A stretch of 42,845 nt of DNA from Planktotalea frisia (lineage in GTDB: Bacteria > Pseudomonadota > Alphaproteobacteria > Rhodobacterales > Rhodobacteraceae). The position numbers were made by a program, and so were the translations under genes. Location of the stretch: contig NZ_MLCB01000130.1 of the NCBI RefSeq assembly GCF_001890925.1, forward strand, positions 1-42,845. Reading direction: 5' to 3'. Below are positions 33,311 to 42,845 of this stretch, one piece after another (position 1 is the stretch's first letter; each line of letters starts with the position of its first letter). The notes below the pieces were generated by a model that did not search any database, was not told where the DNA came from, and was given only the letters and a program-made list of their open reading frames with translations.

Positions 33311-33625
33311 CGTTTTTCCCTCGGGGTTTCTATTCTGGTGCCTAGCCCGGGGAATCCGTACTAGGTCTGATTGGTGTTTCACTCTTTTCGGGGGTTCATT
33401 GCAAGTCCGCGAAAACATGGCGCAAGAAAGGTCTTTGAAATGGTGCAGCTTTGCCACACTGATGTCGGCGGTCTAAATGTCTGTTTAATATGTGTACGTG
33501 ACTGACCGAGACATCACGCCGACTAGGCAAGCCCGCGCCGAACTGGCAGTATTATAGAAGCAAAAACACTTGCTCCCTATTCTTTGGGAGTTTAGGACAA
33601 AGAAAACAAAGACGCAGGCAGGAAA
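33311..33625. other. 315-bp divergent promoter region between porin and DUF3576 gene
   Basis: No gene is recognised. The region should contain both promoters. A short hairpin CTCCC (33573-33577), eight bases, GGGAG (33586-33590) lies before the DUF3576 gene. GTCGGCG (33464-33470) is repeated inverted at 33517-33523. No clear operator could be assigned. Confidence 0.5.
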
Positions 33626-34111
33626 ATGACACCCATTCGCTCCGCTCGACTTCTTTTATTAACCACTGCCTGTGCAGCCCTTGCGGGATGTGGCGGTGGT
33701 TTAAGCTCTGGCAACAGTTCCGCTGCGAGTTCTCAAATCGCGTCAGCCGATGGCGACGGGCTGGAAAATCCCGCTTCTATTTGGGACGTCCTGCGCCGGC
33801 CTGACGCAAATACAAATGTGCACGTCAATAAATACATCTGGAATGCGTCTTTGGATGTACTCAGCTTTTTGCCAGTAGAATCAGTCGACCCGTTCTCAGG
33901 TGTCATCACAACAGGATATGGTCGCCCACCAGGCGGCGGTCGTGCATATCGCGCAACGATTCTTGTGAATGACGTCGCTCTAGAAGCGCGTTCTTTGAAT
34001 GTGGCGCTTCAAACGCGTAATGGTCCTGTTAGTGTTGGCACCGCGCGCGCGGTTGAGGATGCGATCCTCGCACGCGCACGTCAGTTGCGTATCGCGGACG
34101 GCCGCCTTTAA
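33626..34111 (+). CDS. DUF3576-domain lipoprotein
   Basis: A 161-residue exported protein with a lipoprotein signal (LLTTACAALAGC, lipid-bearing Cys22). The mature part SIWDVLRRPDANTNVHVNKY, WNASLDVLSFLPVESVDPF and RAYRATILV matches the DUF3576 family, which in alphaproteobacteria commonly precedes leuS-lptE-holA. Its function is unknown; location at the envelope is inferred from the signal. AGGAAA lies directly before the ATG. Confidence 0.87.
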   Translation: MTPIRSARLLLLTTACAALAGCGGGLSSGNSSAASSQIASADGDGLENPASIWDVLRRPDANTNVHVNKYIWNASLDVLSFLPVESVDPFSGVITTGYGRPPGGGRAYRATILVNDVALEARSLNVALQTRNGPVSVGTARAVEDAILARARQLRIADGRL

Positions 34112-34117
34112 TCCAAC

Positions 34118-35356
34118 TTACTTAGCAGTCAGTTTCGCGACCCATTCAAGTTGCGTTGGCAAACAATGCGTCTTGAGATCATAGGTCTTGAGCACAAATT
34201 CACGCGCAGCTTTGCCAAGTCGCGCACGTTTGTCAGGATCCTCGAGCAAAGCATTCGCTTTTTCAACCAAAGCATCCCCATCAAAAAAATCGGTGAGCAT
34301 ACCGGTTTCATCATCGCGGATCGCTTCGAGAACAGGCGCGGTATCAGAGGCAAGAATCGCCGCCTCAGCGCTCATCGCTTCTAGCAAGGACCAGCTCAGA
34401 ACAAATGGATACGTCAGATAGATGTGCAAACGGCTGACCTGCATCATCGCAAGGAAGGTGTCATAAGGGACGCGACCTAGGTAATGCACACGCGCCCAAT
34501 CCTCGTCAGAGATCTGATCTCGCACTTCATCTATATATATTTGTTTCCAGGTTTTTCCTGCGGGCGGTTTAGAACCATAGCTGACCTCATCGCCCCCAAG
34601 CAGAACAACCTGCGCATTAGGGCGCGCTTTCAAAAGTTTCGGCAAGGCCCGCATAAAGGCATGATAGCCGCGATAAGGTTCAAGGTTACGGTTGATAAAC
34701 GTGATCACCTCATCATCGCGCGTCAGGCTCAGATCGTCAGAGATTTTCAGCACTGCATCAGGATTGGGTTTTACCAATTCCGTATCGATCCCATCGTGAA
34801 TCACGCTGATGTCGCTGCGAAACGGCTCTGGGAATGTGCTCGCTTGAAATTCAGTCGGACTAATTCCCGCATCAGCAGCCTCAAAATGCAAAGTATTGTT
34901 GAGATTGCGCAAACGCAGCCGCAGCGCATTGCTGCGCAGGTCCTTCGTCTCAAACTCAGGATCGAAATTCACGCTCTCGCCGGAATCGAGGTGATAAAGC
35001 TCGCAATAAATCCCCATCTTTGCATCAGGCCAAACGTCTTTCAGAAACATCGGTTCGCCCCAACCGTGATGCGCGAGGATAACATCTGGGTTCAGTCCCT
35101 TTTCCTTCCACGCAAGCGCTTGGCGATAACATGCATCAGCGCGAATGACTTTGGTTTCCAGATCAGCCAGCCAAGGATGTATCTCTTTCGAGGATGCACG
35201 GCTGATTTTGTAGGGAAGCAATTGCACCCCTTTCCAAACCGTACGCTTTTCCACTTTTGGCGTAAGCGAGAAAACTTGATGCCCTTGTTCGACCAAAGCC
35301 GGAGCAAGATGTTTATACTGTCCCGGAAAATTCTGGTGGATAATAAGAATCTGCAT
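34118..35356 (-). CDS. Family 4-type glycosyltransferase
   Basis: A 412-residue GT-B glycosyltransferase. The N-terminal half opens MQILIIHQNFPGQYKHLAPALVEQ; the C-terminal half has FINRNLEPYRGYHAFMRALP (donor-domain start) and YPFVLSWSLLEAMSAEAAI, the position of the E-x7-E-like sugar-nucleotide motif. Donor and acceptor are unknown. It stands alone, inserted between the DUF3576 gene and leuS on the opposite strand, so it may be a group-specific addition. The start has no strong ribosome-binding site. Confidence 0.87.
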   Translation of the reverse strand: MQILIIHQNFPGQYKHLAPALVEQGHQVFSLTPKVEKRTVWKGVQLLPYKISRASSKEIHPWLADLETKVIRADACYRQALAWKEKGLNPDVILAHHGWGEPMFLKDVWPDAKMGIYCELYHLDSGESVNFDPEFETKDLRSNALRLRLRNLNNTLHFEAADAGISPTEFQASTFPEPFRSDISVIHDGIDTELVKPNPDAVLKISDDLSLTRDDEVITFINRNLEPYRGYHAFMRALPKLLKARPNAQVVLLGGDEVSYGSKPPAGKTWKQIYIDEVRDQISDEDWARVHYLGRVPYDTFLAMMQVSRLHIYLTYPFVLSWSLLEAMSAEAAILASDTAPVLEAIRDDETGMLTDFFDGDALVEKANALLEDPDKRARLGKAAREFVLKTYDLKTHCLPTQLEWVAKLTAK

Positions 35357-35518
35357 CGATCAAAGCCTGCTTTTGTTTTGAGGGCACTATAGAAACACCA
35401 ATGTGGCGCGCCAATGGCGTTTTGATGGGGGTCTTGGCACTGGACCCTTTAAAGGGCATCGCCTATCACAGTTTCAACAGTATTTTAGCGGCGCGAGACG
35501 CGCAAAAAGGACATTACT

Positions 35519-38080
35519 ATGCAACGCTATGACGCCACCTCCATCGAAGCGAAATGGCAAGAGGCATGGACCCTTGCGGATACCTTCAAGGCAGAGCGCG
35601 ATCCATCCAAGCCGAAATATTACGTTTTGGAGATGTTCCCCTACCCGTCTGGTCGCATCCACATGGGCCACGTGCGCAACTACACTATGGGCGACGTGAT
35701 CGCGCGCTATAAGATGAGCACAGGTCACAACGTTCTGCACCCGATGGGCTGGGACGCGTTTGGTATGCCTGCGGAGAACGCCGCGATGGCGATTGGCGGG
35801 CACCCAAAGGATTGGACATACTCTAATATCGCGGACATGCGTGAGCAGATGAAACCGCTGGGCCTGTCGATTGATTGGTCCCGCGAATTCGCAACATGCG
35901 ATGTAGAGTATTACGGCAAACAACAAGCATTGTTCCTCGATTTCCTCGATGAGGGATTAGTCTATCGCAAGAATGCTGTGGTGAACTGGGATCCTGTGGA
36001 CATGACCGTGCTTGCGAATGAGCAAGTCGAGGCAGGACGCGGTTGGCGTTCAGGTGCTTTGGTCGAGCGTCGCGAACTCACACAGTGGTTCTTCAAGATT
36101 TCGGATCATTCCGAGGAATTGCTTGGTGCTTTGGACGGTCTGGATAACTGGCCCGCTAAGGTAAAGCTGATGCAGGAGAACTGGATCGGCAAATCGCGCG
36201 GGCTCCAGTTTGCGTTTTCCACGATTGATGCGCCCGACGGCCATGATCGGATCGAGGTTTACACAACACGCCCCGATACTTTGAACGGTGCGTCTTTTGT
36301 TGGCATCTCGCCTGACCACCCGCTCGCCAAGCTGCTTGAGAAAGACAATGCAGAGATGCTCGCGTTCAACGAGGACTGCCGCAAAGGTGGCACCACCGCG
36401 GAAGAGATCGAAACAGCCGAGAAGAAAGGCTTTGATACAGGCCTTCGCGTGCGTCACCCGTTTGATACGGCGTGGGAATTGCCCGTCTATATCGCCAACT
36501 TCATTATGATGGACTACGGCACAGGCGCGATTTTTGGGTGTCCTGCCCATGACGAACGCGATTTCGAGTTCGCAACGAAGTACGCATTGCCGATCACCTC
36601 CACCTACCTCCCTTCCGAGGAGAGCTCGCCAAAGCTCGAGGAGGCCTACGTTCCAGCAAAAACCGAAAAGGTTTTCTACAACGGCGGTTTCGCGGGCGAG
36701 CAATGGCAGACAGGCAATGAAGCCATCGACGCCGCTATCGCGTTCTGCGAAGAAAACGGCATCGGCCAAGGCGTCACCAAATATCGCCTGCGCGATTGGG
36801 GCCTAAGCCGTCAGCGCTATTGGGGCTGCCCGATCCCCGTTGTGCATTGCTCTGACTGCGGCGTGGTGCCCGAAAAGAAAGAGAACCTGCCGATTGAATT
36901 GCCCTATGACGTGACCTTCGACACGCCCGGCAATCCGCTGGATCGTCACCCCACGTGGCGCAACTGTTCTTGCCCGAAATGCGGCAGCCCTGCGCAACGT
37001 GAAACGGATACGATGGACACGTTCGTTGACAGCTCTTGGTATTTTGCGCGCTTCACATCGCCGAATGCAGAAACACCTGTCGATATGGCGGACGCTGAGT
37101 ATTGGATGAACGTCGATCAATATATCGGCGGGATCGAGCATGCGATTCTCCACCTGCTCTATTCCCGCTTCTTCGCGCGCGCGATGAAGATCACAGGCAA
37201 CTTGCCCGCAAAAGCGATTGAACCATTCGATGCTTTGTTCACCCAAGGCATGGTCACGCACGCGATTTATAAACGCGACGGCCAAAACGGGCGTCCTGTT
37301 TATTACTACCCTGAACAAGTTGATCTGAAAGAAGGCAAGGCGTTCCTCAAGGAAGACGGCTCTGAAGTGGATATCATTCCTTCTGCGAAGATGTCGAAAT
37401 CCAAGAACAACGTTGTTGACCCTTTGAACATCATTTCCGCTTTCGGTGCCGACACCGCGCGTTGGTTTGTTCTGAGCGATTCCCCACCCGAGCGCGACGT
37501 TGAATGGACTGCCTCTGGCGCAGAAGCCTCGTTCAAACATCTTGGTCGTGTCTGGTCGATCTGTGATCGCATCAGCGAGATGGACAAGGACGCCAAGGGA
37601 GAGGGCGACGAAGACCTACTGCGCGAAATGCACAAAGCGATCCGCGATGTGACGCTCGGTGTTGAGAGCTTCGGCTTTAACGCGGCAATCGCCAAGCTTT
37701 ATGGTTTCACTGCAACGCTCACGAAATCCAAAGCCAGCCACAAAACACAGCGCGAAGCGATCATGACGCTCGCGCAACTGATGGCCCCAATGACACCCCA
37801 CCTCGCAGAGGATATTTGGGCGCATCAAGGCGGTGAAGGGCTAATCATCGACGCGCCTTGGCCTATTGCGGATGAAGCGATGCTGATCGAAAGCAACGTG
37901 ACTCTACCGATTCAAATCAACGGCAAGCGTCGCGCAGAAATCACTGTCCACAAGGATATGCCGAAGGAAGAGGTTGAAAAAATCGCGCTGAGCCATGAGG
38001 CTGTGGTGAAATCACTTGATGGCGCAACGCCCAAGAAGGTGATCGTTGTTCCGGGGCGGATTGTGAATGTCGTACTTTAA
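35519..38080 (+). CDS. leuS: Leucyl-tRNA synthetase
   Basis: An 853-residue class I aminoacyl-tRNA synthetase charging tRNA-Leu. The HIGH motif appears as HMGH at residues 48-51 in [14 protein letters not shown], and KMSKS is at residues 624-628. Between them are the CP1 editing domain ([20 protein letters not shown]) and a Cys-rich zinc segment (CSCPKCGSP). AAGGA lies before the ATG. It heads the leuS-lptE-holA operon, overlapping lptE by 14 bp. Confidence 0.98.
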   Translation: MQRYDATSIEAKWQEAWTLADTFKAERDPSKPKYYVLEMFPYPSGRIHMGHVRNYTMGDVIARYKMSTGHNVLHPMGWDAFGMPAENAAMAIGGHPKDWTYSNIADMREQMKPLGLSIDWSREFATCDVEYYGKQQALFLDFLDEGLVYRKNAVVNWDPVDMTVLANEQVEAGRGWRSGALVERRELTQWFFKISDHSEELLGALDGLDNWPAKVKLMQENWIGKSRGLQFAFSTIDAPDGHDRIEVYTTRPDTLNGASFVGISPDHPLAKLLEKDNAEMLAFNEDCRKGGTTAEEIETAEKKGFDTGLRVRHPFDTAWELPVYIANFIMMDYGTGAIFGCPAHDERDFEFATKYALPITSTYLPSEESSPKLEEAYVPAKTEKVFYNGGFAGEQWQTGNEAIDAAIAFCEENGIGQGVTKYRLRDWGLSRQRYWGCPIPVVHCSDCGVVPEKKENLPIELPYDVTFDTPGNPLDRHPTWRNCSCPKCGSPAQRETDTMDTFVDSSWYFARFTSPNAETPVDMADAEYWMNVDQYIGGIEHAILHLLYSRFFARAMKITGNLPAKAIEPFDALFTQGMVTHAIYKRDGQNGRPVYYYPEQVDLKEGKAFLKEDGSEVDIIPSAKMSKSKNNVVDPLNIISAFGADTARWFVLSDSPPERDVEWTASGAEASFKHLGRVWSICDRISEMDKDAKGEGDEDLLREMHKAIRDVTLGVESFGFNAAIAKLYGFTATLTKSKASHKTQREAIMTLAQLMAPMTPHLAEDIWAHQGGEGLIIDAPWPIADEAMLIESNVTLPIQINGKRRAEITVHKDMPKEEVEKIALSHEAVVKSLDGATPKKVIVVPGRIVNVVL

Positions 38081-38561
38081 CAGAAGACATCTATTGATCG
38101 CAGGCGCGTCACTATTGGTCAGCGCCTGCAACTTCACGCCCATCTACGGACCAGAAGGCGCGGGATCTCAGATCGAGAACCGTATCTTAATCAAAGCGCC
38201 CACGACGAAAGACGCCTACTTCGTCACGCGCCGCCTAGAGACGCGGCTAGGACGGGCAGACCCTGCACCTATGACATTGTCATTTTCAGTATCCAACTCT
38301 AGCGCAGGTCTGGGAACGACTGCGACAGGTTCGACGACGCGCGTTCAGCGTGTGGGTAGCTTGAGCTATACGCTGAAAAATTCTGCCACCGGCAAGAATA
38401 TCGCTAAGGGCAGTGTATCGAATTTCACAGGCTATTCCGCAACAGGCAACACGGCTGCAACACTGGCCGCAGAACGCGCGGCAATTGAGCGTTTGATGAA
38501 TATTCTTGCGGATCAATTGGTGGATCGCTTGCTACTGCTTGATCCTGCAACGCTTCCATGA
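38067..38561 (+). CDS. lptE: LPS-assembly lipoprotein LptE
   Basis: A 164-residue outer-membrane lipoprotein that plugs LptD during LPS export. The N-terminus [16 protein letters not shown] is a lipobox signal with Cys21, followed by [10 protein letters not shown], a typical LptE opening (x-F-x-P-(L/I)-Y). Sequence is otherwise poorly conserved, so identification leans on the signal and on its place between leuS and holA. It overlaps leuS by 14 bp and holA by 4 bp (ATGA). Confidence 0.9.
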   Translation: MSYFNRRHLLIAGASLLVSACNFTPIYGPEGAGSQIENRILIKAPTTKDAYFVTRRLETRLGRADPAPMTLSFSVSNSSAGLGTTATGSTTRVQRVGSLSYTLKNSATGKNIAKGSVSNFTGYSATGNTAATLAAERAAIERLMNILADQLVDRLLLLDPATLP

Positions 38562-39583
38562 AGCTATCTGCGCGCGAAGCAAATGGCTACTTTGCCAAGC
38601 CAGATGCCGGCAAAACTGGGCTGTTGATCTATGGCCCTGATGCAATGCGAATTGCATTGAAACGCCAACAAGTGATCGCCGCGTTGATCGGCCCAGCTGG
38701 CGAAGAAGAAATGCGCCTTACCCGCATCCCTGCAGCGGACCTGCGCAAAGATCCCGCAGCGCTGATTGATGCAATGACTTCACAAAGCTTTTTTCCCGGA
38801 CCACGTGTCGCATTTGTAGAAGATGCAGGAGATGGCTTAGCCAAAACAATCGCGCCCGCGCTTGAAGACTGGCAGCCCGGAGACGCGCAAATTATCGTAA
38901 CGGCAGGGCAGCTCAACGCGCGCTCAGCACTTCGTAAACTCTTTGAAAGTCACAACAACGCCTTTGCTGTGGGCATCTACGATGATCCCCCTTCTCGTGC
39001 AGAGATCGAAGCAGAGTTGGCCCGCGCCAAGATTACGCTGCCCGAACGTGATGTCATGGACGACCTGACAGCCTTGTCCAAAGATCTTGATCCAGGTGAC
39101 TTTCGCCAAACTCTAGAAAAACTCGCGCTTTATAAGCTTAACGACCCAGCCCCGCTCAGCAGCGAAGACATTGCCAATTGTGCACCAACTTCTACTGAGG
39201 CAGGGCTTGATGATGTGATAAACATCGTTGCCGAAGCGCGTTCTGGTGAAATCGGCCCTGTTATGCGCAAACTTCAGGCGCAGGGCGTCCAGCCTGTCGC
39301 GCTTTGCATCGCAGCGCTGCGCCATTTCAAAACGCTCTATACAGCGGCAAGTGATCCCGGTGGAGCCGCGCAGGGCATTGGTAAACTACGGCCCCCCGTC
39401 TTTGGACCCCGCCGCGATAGACTTTTGCGACAGGCCCAAGGTTGGGGCATTCATAACCTCGAAGCCGCTCTGAGTTTACTGGTCGATACCGACCTCAAAC
39501 TTCGAAGTGCAAGCCAACATGCGCCAGCAATGGCATTGGTTGAACGCTGTTTAATCCGTCTTGCCATGATGGCGCGACGCTAG
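38558..39583 (+). CDS. holA: DNA polymerase III subunit delta
   Basis: A 341-residue clamp-loader subunit that opens the beta sliding clamp. LLIYGPDAMRIALKRQQVI, then DAMTSQSFFPGPRVAFVEDAGD and ARSGEIGPVMRKLQAQGVQP match the delta family, and no Walker A motif is present, as expected. It overlaps the lptE stop as ATGA. The next gene (GST) starts 19 bp later and may be cotranscribed. Confidence 0.93.
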   Translation: MKLSAREANGYFAKPDAGKTGLLIYGPDAMRIALKRQQVIAALIGPAGEEEMRLTRIPAADLRKDPAALIDAMTSQSFFPGPRVAFVEDAGDGLAKTIAPALEDWQPGDAQIIVTAGQLNARSALRKLFESHNNAFAVGIYDDPPSRAEIEAELARAKITLPERDVMDDLTALSKDLDPGDFRQTLEKLALYKLNDPAPLSSEDIANCAPTSTEAGLDDVINIVAEARSGEIGPVMRKLQAQGVQPVALCIAALRHFKTLYTAASDPGGAAQGIGKLRPPVFGPRRDRLLRQAQGWGIHNLEAALSLLVDTDLKLRSASQHAPAMALVERCLIRLAMMARR

Positions 39584-39602
39584 AAATTTTAGGAACATCT
39601 TT

Positions 39603-40190
39603 ATGTATGAAGTCTTCGGAACCCTCACCAGTCGTGCCTTTCGTGTTGTATGGGCGCTTGAAGAATTGAACCTTCCTTACGAGCTAATCAAGGCAAAGCC
39701 GCACGATTCAGTCATCACAGCTGTTTCGGCTGCAGGCAAAGTTCCAGCATTGCGTGTTGATGGCGAAGTTTTGACCGATTCAACAGCCATCATGACCTAT
39801 CTTGCGGACAAACACGGATCACTTTTGGCGTCTTCGGGCACGCTGGAACGCGCGAAGCAAGATGCAATGGTGCATGCGATCATCGATGAGATCGACGCGG
39901 TGCTCTGGGCAGGTGCGCGCCACAGCTTTGTGCTACCGAAAGAACAACGGGTTCCCGAAGTGAAAGAATCGCTCAAGTGGGAGTTCAATCGCAATGTGTC
40001 CCGCCTCGCAGAGCGTATAACGACACCCTTTGCAGCGGGTGAAACGTTCACAATCGCAGATATTCTATTAACACATTGTTTGAATTGGTCGATCAGTGCC
40101 AAGTTCGACTATGAAAGCGTCAAGATGCAAGCCTACGCAAAAGAGATGCGTGCGCGTCCAGCTTTTCAACGTGTTAGGGCGCTGGCGTAA
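39603..40190 (+). CDS. Glutathione S-transferase family protein
   Basis: A 195-residue GST-fold protein. The thioredoxin-like N-domain reads SRAFRVVWALEELNLPYEL, then GKVPALRVDGEVLTDSTAIMTYLAD, with the cis-Pro of KVPAL and the D-S glutathione-binding pair. The helical C-domain has FTIADILLTHCLNW. The catalytic residue near the N-terminus is Thr/Ser rather than Cys. Substrate unknown. AGGAA precedes the ATG. It converges with the flavoprotein gene, overlapping it by 17 bp. Confidence 0.9.
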   Translation: MYEVFGTLTSRAFRVVWALEELNLPYELIKAKPHDSVITAVSAAGKVPALRVDGEVLTDSTAIMTYLADKHGSLLASSGTLERAKQDAMVHAIIDEIDAVLWAGARHSFVLPKEQRVPEVKESLKWEFNRNVSRLAERITTPFAAGETFTIADILLTHCLNWSISAKFDYESVKMQAYAKEMRARPAFQRVRALA

Positions 40191-41355
40191 GACCCAGATA
40201 TTTCGCGGCTCCTCGCCCAGCTGTGCGGCCTGTCGCAAAAGACGCTGTAAGCAGATAACCACCTGTTGGCGCTTCCCAGTCGAGCATCTCGCCCGCACAG
40301 AATACACCTGCGCGGCTTTTCAGCATAAGCGACTCGTCGAGCGCATCGCGTCTTATACCGCCGCTAGTAGAAATTGCTTCGTCGATAGGGCGCAATTTAG
40401 CGTCAGCTACTTTTAAGTGCTTAACAGTGTCCGCGAGCGATCGAAGGTCAGACGGTAAAGGTCGCGCCCATTCATTCAGCAACGCCAATTCATGTTTCTG
40501 AAGTTTCAGAACTTTTCTGAGGTGGTTAATCGTCGATGTTTTACCTTTTGGCTTTTGCAGCGCAGCTTCAACAAGACTTGTGGACCAATCAGGTTTCAAA
40601 TCGATGAAAAGCGGATGGCCCTCGCGCACACCACGTGAAACGGAATAAACACCGCCACCTTCCAGCCCGTTTTTCGAGATCACTGCCTCACCACGACTTT
40701 GATAAGGACCGGACTTAAATGTTACCGCCTTTAGCGGCGTGCCAAAGTGCTGCGCTACGTGCGCACTCCACTCGATAGAAATAGCGGAATTAGATGGGCC
40801 AAATGGCGTTACTGCCTTCTCAAAATGCGTTGCCCATTGACCATCTGAACCCAATCGCGCCCAACTCTTTCCACCAAGCGCCAGAACAACCACATCGGCA
40901 ATGCATGTTCTTGGGCCATCAGGAGTTTCGAACACAAGGGCACCGTCATCCCAGCCCGTCCAACGCCATTTTGTAGAAATCGTCACACTGAGTGCGTCTA
41001 AATGTTTTATCCAAGCGCGCAACATAGGCGACGCTTTCATCACTTGCGGAAAAACACGGCCGGAGCTGCCCGTAAAAACTGTTTGACCCAAACGTGTTGC
41101 AAACTCAGACACCTCATTTGGGCCAAATTCATGCAACATAGACGAAAGCCACTGTCCTGCTTCGCCATACTTTGCAGTGAAAGCATCGATCGGTTCATCC
41201 ATCGTCAAATTCAAGCCGGACTTACCAGCCATAAGAAACTTTCGCCCCAAAGACGGCTTCGCTTCGATCAACGCCACGGATGCACCCGCGAGCGCAAGCT
41301 CTTGCGCCGCCATCAAACCCGCAGGGCCACCCCCTATTACAAACGCCGTCTTCAT
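40174..41355 (-). CDS. BaiN/HI0933-like flavoprotein (TIGR03862-type)
   Basis: A 393-residue FAD-dependent oxidoreductase of the HI0933/BaiN group. FVIGGGPAGLMAAQELALAG is the FAD motif; GRKFLMAGKSGLNLTMDEP is the group's signature; GVFCAGEMLDWEAPTGGYLL closes the FAD domain. The reaction is unknown. The ATG at 41355 overlaps the mscS-type stop as ATGA; a frame from 41442 would run into that gene and was not used. Confidence 0.87.
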   Translation of the reverse strand: MKTAFVIGGGPAGLMAAQELALAGASVALIEAKPSLGRKFLMAGKSGLNLTMDEPIDAFTAKYGEAGQWLSSMLHEFGPNEVSEFATRLGQTVFTGSSGRVFPQVMKASPMLRAWIKHLDALSVTISTKWRWTGWDDGALVFETPDGPRTCIADVVVLALGGKSWARLGSDGQWATHFEKAVTPFGPSNSAISIEWSAHVAQHFGTPLKAVTFKSGPYQSRGEAVISKNGLEGGGVYSVSRGVREGHPLFIDLKPDWSTSLVEAALQKPKGKTSTINHLRKVLKLQKHELALLNEWARPLPSDLRSLADTVKHLKVADAKLRPIDEAISTSGGIRRDALDESLMLKSRAGVFCAGEMLDWEAPTGGYLLTASFATGRTAGRGAAKYLGLTPAP

Positions 41356-42707
41356 TGACTCGTCGTGCGAATTTCGCCTTTGAGCTCGACCACGCGTTGC
41401 GGATACGGAATTTCGATATTGTTCTCTTTCAATGCGTTCCACACGAGGAAAAGCACATCGGACGTAAACTTGTGCCGTCCGTCATCGATTCCATTCACCC
41501 AAAATTCGACTGCAAAATTTACACCGCTGTCACCAAAGCTGCGCAATTCACAATCTGGTGGATAGGGGTCGCTCAGAACTTCGGAGTGTTTCGCGACAGC
41601 TGCTTCAACGATTCCGGGGACGAGGTTAATGTCAGTGTCGTAGCTCACCGAAAAAGGCGCTTCGTACCGGTTGGCAGAGCCACTGTCGGAATAATTGACA
41701 ACACGTGTTGTGATGAAATCTTCGTTTGGGACAACGATCCAACGTCCATCGTAGGTTTCTAGAATGGCTGCGCGTGCTGTCATTTTTACAATCGTGCCAG
41801 CTTCGCCACCATCGAGTTCAACGTAATCCCCGACCGTCGCCTGCCCCTCAAGCAAAAGGATCACCCCAGATATAAAGTTCGAAGCAATTTTCTGGAGTCC
41901 AAAGCCAAGACCGACACCGATCGCGCCACCTAAAACAGCAAGGGAGGTAAGCGAAATCCCCATGATATTCATCAGAAACAGAACAGCGGCGCCAAAGATT
42001 GCAATCTCTGCAGCTTTTGAAGCAAGCTCACGTGTTGCTGGACGCATCTCTTCTTGTTTGGAGATAAACGTGGACGATTGATCATTCGACCAACGGCCGA
42101 ACCAAAAGATTATTCCGCCAACGACTGCAAATCGTATCGCAAACAAAAGCGAGAAAGACAGATTGCCAAGCGGTACAACCATGGCATCGAGACGTGTCGT
42201 AGCGAGCTCCAAAAGGCCAACTGCATTTAGCGCAGCGACTGGAACGAGAACGAATTTACCAAGAAGCTTTAAGAAGCCGTCCTTGATGATGTCCGTAACG
42301 AATATGCGTGCTGCCAGGAAAAGAAATATTCGTTTGCCGAATGCGATTACTTCACCGCTGCCAAAGATCGAGCGTGTGATTGATTCACCAAGGCCAGTTA
42401 GTCCGTAAGCTAACAATGGCATGATAAGCGGGAGGAATATTAGGATGAATCTTCGCGCGGTTGCGAAAATATTTCCCTGATCGTCCGCAGGCGTAAAAAG
42501 GCGCGTCAGCGAAGGCTTTAACTTGCGCGAGATTAGGACAGCTAGCAGGTAGGCAAGTATTAGTATTGCAAACTGTGACCAAGCCGCAGGGCTTAGCAAC
42601 CATCCTTTTGCAAGATCCCAGCCTTGTAGGACGAATGCAAACGCTTGTTGTACGATCTCGGGTTGTTCGCTCAAATCCATGACGCTATCCAAATTTAGGT
42701 TTGTCAT
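41352..42707 (-). CDS. MscS-family mechanosensitive channel
   Basis: A 451-residue inner-membrane channel that opens on hypo-osmotic shock. About five or six hydrophobic segments precede the pore helix GAIGVGLGFGLQKIASNFIS, the MscS TM3 signature; the beta domain starts VGDYVELDGGEAGTIVKMTARAA minus its last residues, and the C-terminal alpha/beta domain ends IPYPQRVVEL. Start at 42707 or 42680 cannot be decided; neither has a good ribosome-binding site. It is translationally coupled to the flavoprotein gene. Confidence 0.88.
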   Translation of the reverse strand: MTNLNLDSVMDLSEQPEIVQQAFAFVLQGWDLAKGWLLSPAAWSQFAILILAYLLAVLISRKLKPSLTRLFTPADDQGNIFATARRFILIFLPLIMPLLAYGLTGLGESITRSIFGSGEVIAFGKRIFLFLAARIFVTDIIKDGFLKLLGKFVLVPVAALNAVGLLELATTRLDAMVVPLGNLSFSLLFAIRFAVVGGIIFWFGRWSNDQSSTFISKQEEMRPATRELASKAAEIAIFGAAVLFLMNIMGISLTSLAVLGGAIGVGLGFGLQKIASNFISGVILLLEGQATVGDYVELDGGEAGTIVKMTARAAILETYDGRWIVVPNEDFITTRVVNYSDSGSANRYEAPFSVSYDTDINLVPGIVEAAVAKHSEVLSDPYPPDCELRSFGDSGVNFAVEFWVNGIDDGRHKFTSDVLFLVWNALKENNIEIPYPQRVVELKGEIRTTSQ

Positions 42708-42821
42708 GTATGTGGCTTATCATTTGATAAACATCCAGAGACGAATACAAAGTCGCCTGTAAATTTGGGATTAGGATGTTTGGGATATAAGACCGTAATA
42801 TGGAGAAAGTTTTGATTATTT

Positions 42822-42845
42822 GGATTGGCGGTGACCTACTCTCCC
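42822..42845 (-). rRNA. rrf: 5S rRNA, 3' end (runs off right edge)
   Basis: The last bases, read on the minus strand, are GGGAGAGTAGGTCACCGCC followed by AA, which is the conserved 3' terminal strand of alphaproteobacterial 5S rRNA. The body of the gene, and presumably 23S and 16S, lie beyond the right edge and are transcribed toward this window. I see no strong terminator between it and the MscS gene. Confidence 0.85.

Noticed and set aside
34484-35392. 302-codon plus-strand frame opposite the glycosyltransferase
   Set aside because: It is the antisense shadow of a clear glycosyltransferase, with no recognisable motif and many His/Arg/Ile residues typical of reverse frames.
35445-35456. CCCTTTAAAGGG palindrome upstream of leuS
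   Set aside because: A perfect 12-bp dyad but with no second copy, spacing or known regulator to support an operator call; it could be chance.
36050-37540. Two long minus-strand frames inside leuS (239 and 245 codons)
   Set aside because: Antisense shadows of the highly conserved leuS; no motif or ribosome-binding site.
42718-42731. TTATCATTTGATAA palindrome upstream of mscS
   Set aside because: Short, AT-rich and unrepeated; no basis for naming a regulator.

Overview
The window looks like a chromosome segment of a marine alphaproteobacterium of the Rhodobacterales (Roseobacter group). This rests on gene content and protein character: the leuS-lptE-holA block preceded by a DUF3576 lipoprotein, an ftsK-lolA pair, a CenR-like regulator, a Rhodobacterales-type porin, vertebrate-like dimethylglycine and sarcosine dehydrogenases, and moderate GC with NAD(P)/FAD-rich enzymes. 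No species can be named from sequence reading alone.

Layout. 1-1107 is the tnpA/tnpB/tnpC end of an IS66-family element, cut by the left edge. It is inserted into the first codons of a YCII/DGPF-type gene. 1233-3263 holds rluA, a SnoaL-like protein and rarD. 3396-11227 (minus strand) is the most interesting block: seven tightly packed genes reading right to left. In order they are an XRE-cupin regulator, a LysE/RhtB exporter, a GFA-type zinc protein, a dimethylglycine-dehydrogenase-like flavoprotein, a small four-helix membrane protein, a homocysteine S-methyltransferase and a sarcosine-dehydrogenase-like flavoprotein. Together they form a plausible glycine betaine to dimethylglycine to sarcosine to glycine route. 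Two identical-format inverted repeats (TGAAAAA-N9-TTTTTCA), 40 bp apart, sit in front of the regulator.

11344-12698 has a free methionine-(R)-sulfoxide reductase diverging from an RsbV/RsbW partner-switch pair. 13052-17197 holds a gamma-glutamyltransferase, hspQ, an AEC transporter, a transglycosylase lipoprotein and lolA. 17276-28534 is mostly housekeeping: ftsK, dapC-like aminotransferase, amidase, UbiH-like hydroxylase, Trm112-like, Lon-N-domain protein, CnoX-like thioredoxin, xth, an MDR oxidoreductase and a glyoxalase-fold protein. 28607-29059 is soxR; the soxR/VOC intergenic region holds a sox-box palindrome inside a 19-bp promoter spacer that reads toward the VOC gene.

29219-35356 holds a CenR-like response regulator, ribA, an L,D-transpeptidase-like gene, a YggS-type PLP protein, a porin, a DUF3576 lipoprotein and a glycosyltransferase. 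35519-39583 is leuS-lptE-holA. 39603-42707 holds a GST, a BaiN-like flavoprotein and an MscS channel. The last 24 bases are the 3' end of a 5S rRNA on the minus strand, so an rRNA operon lies just beyond the right edge. I saw no CRISPR array, tRNA, prophage or defence island. Four convergent gene pairs overlap at their stop codons with no terminator between them.
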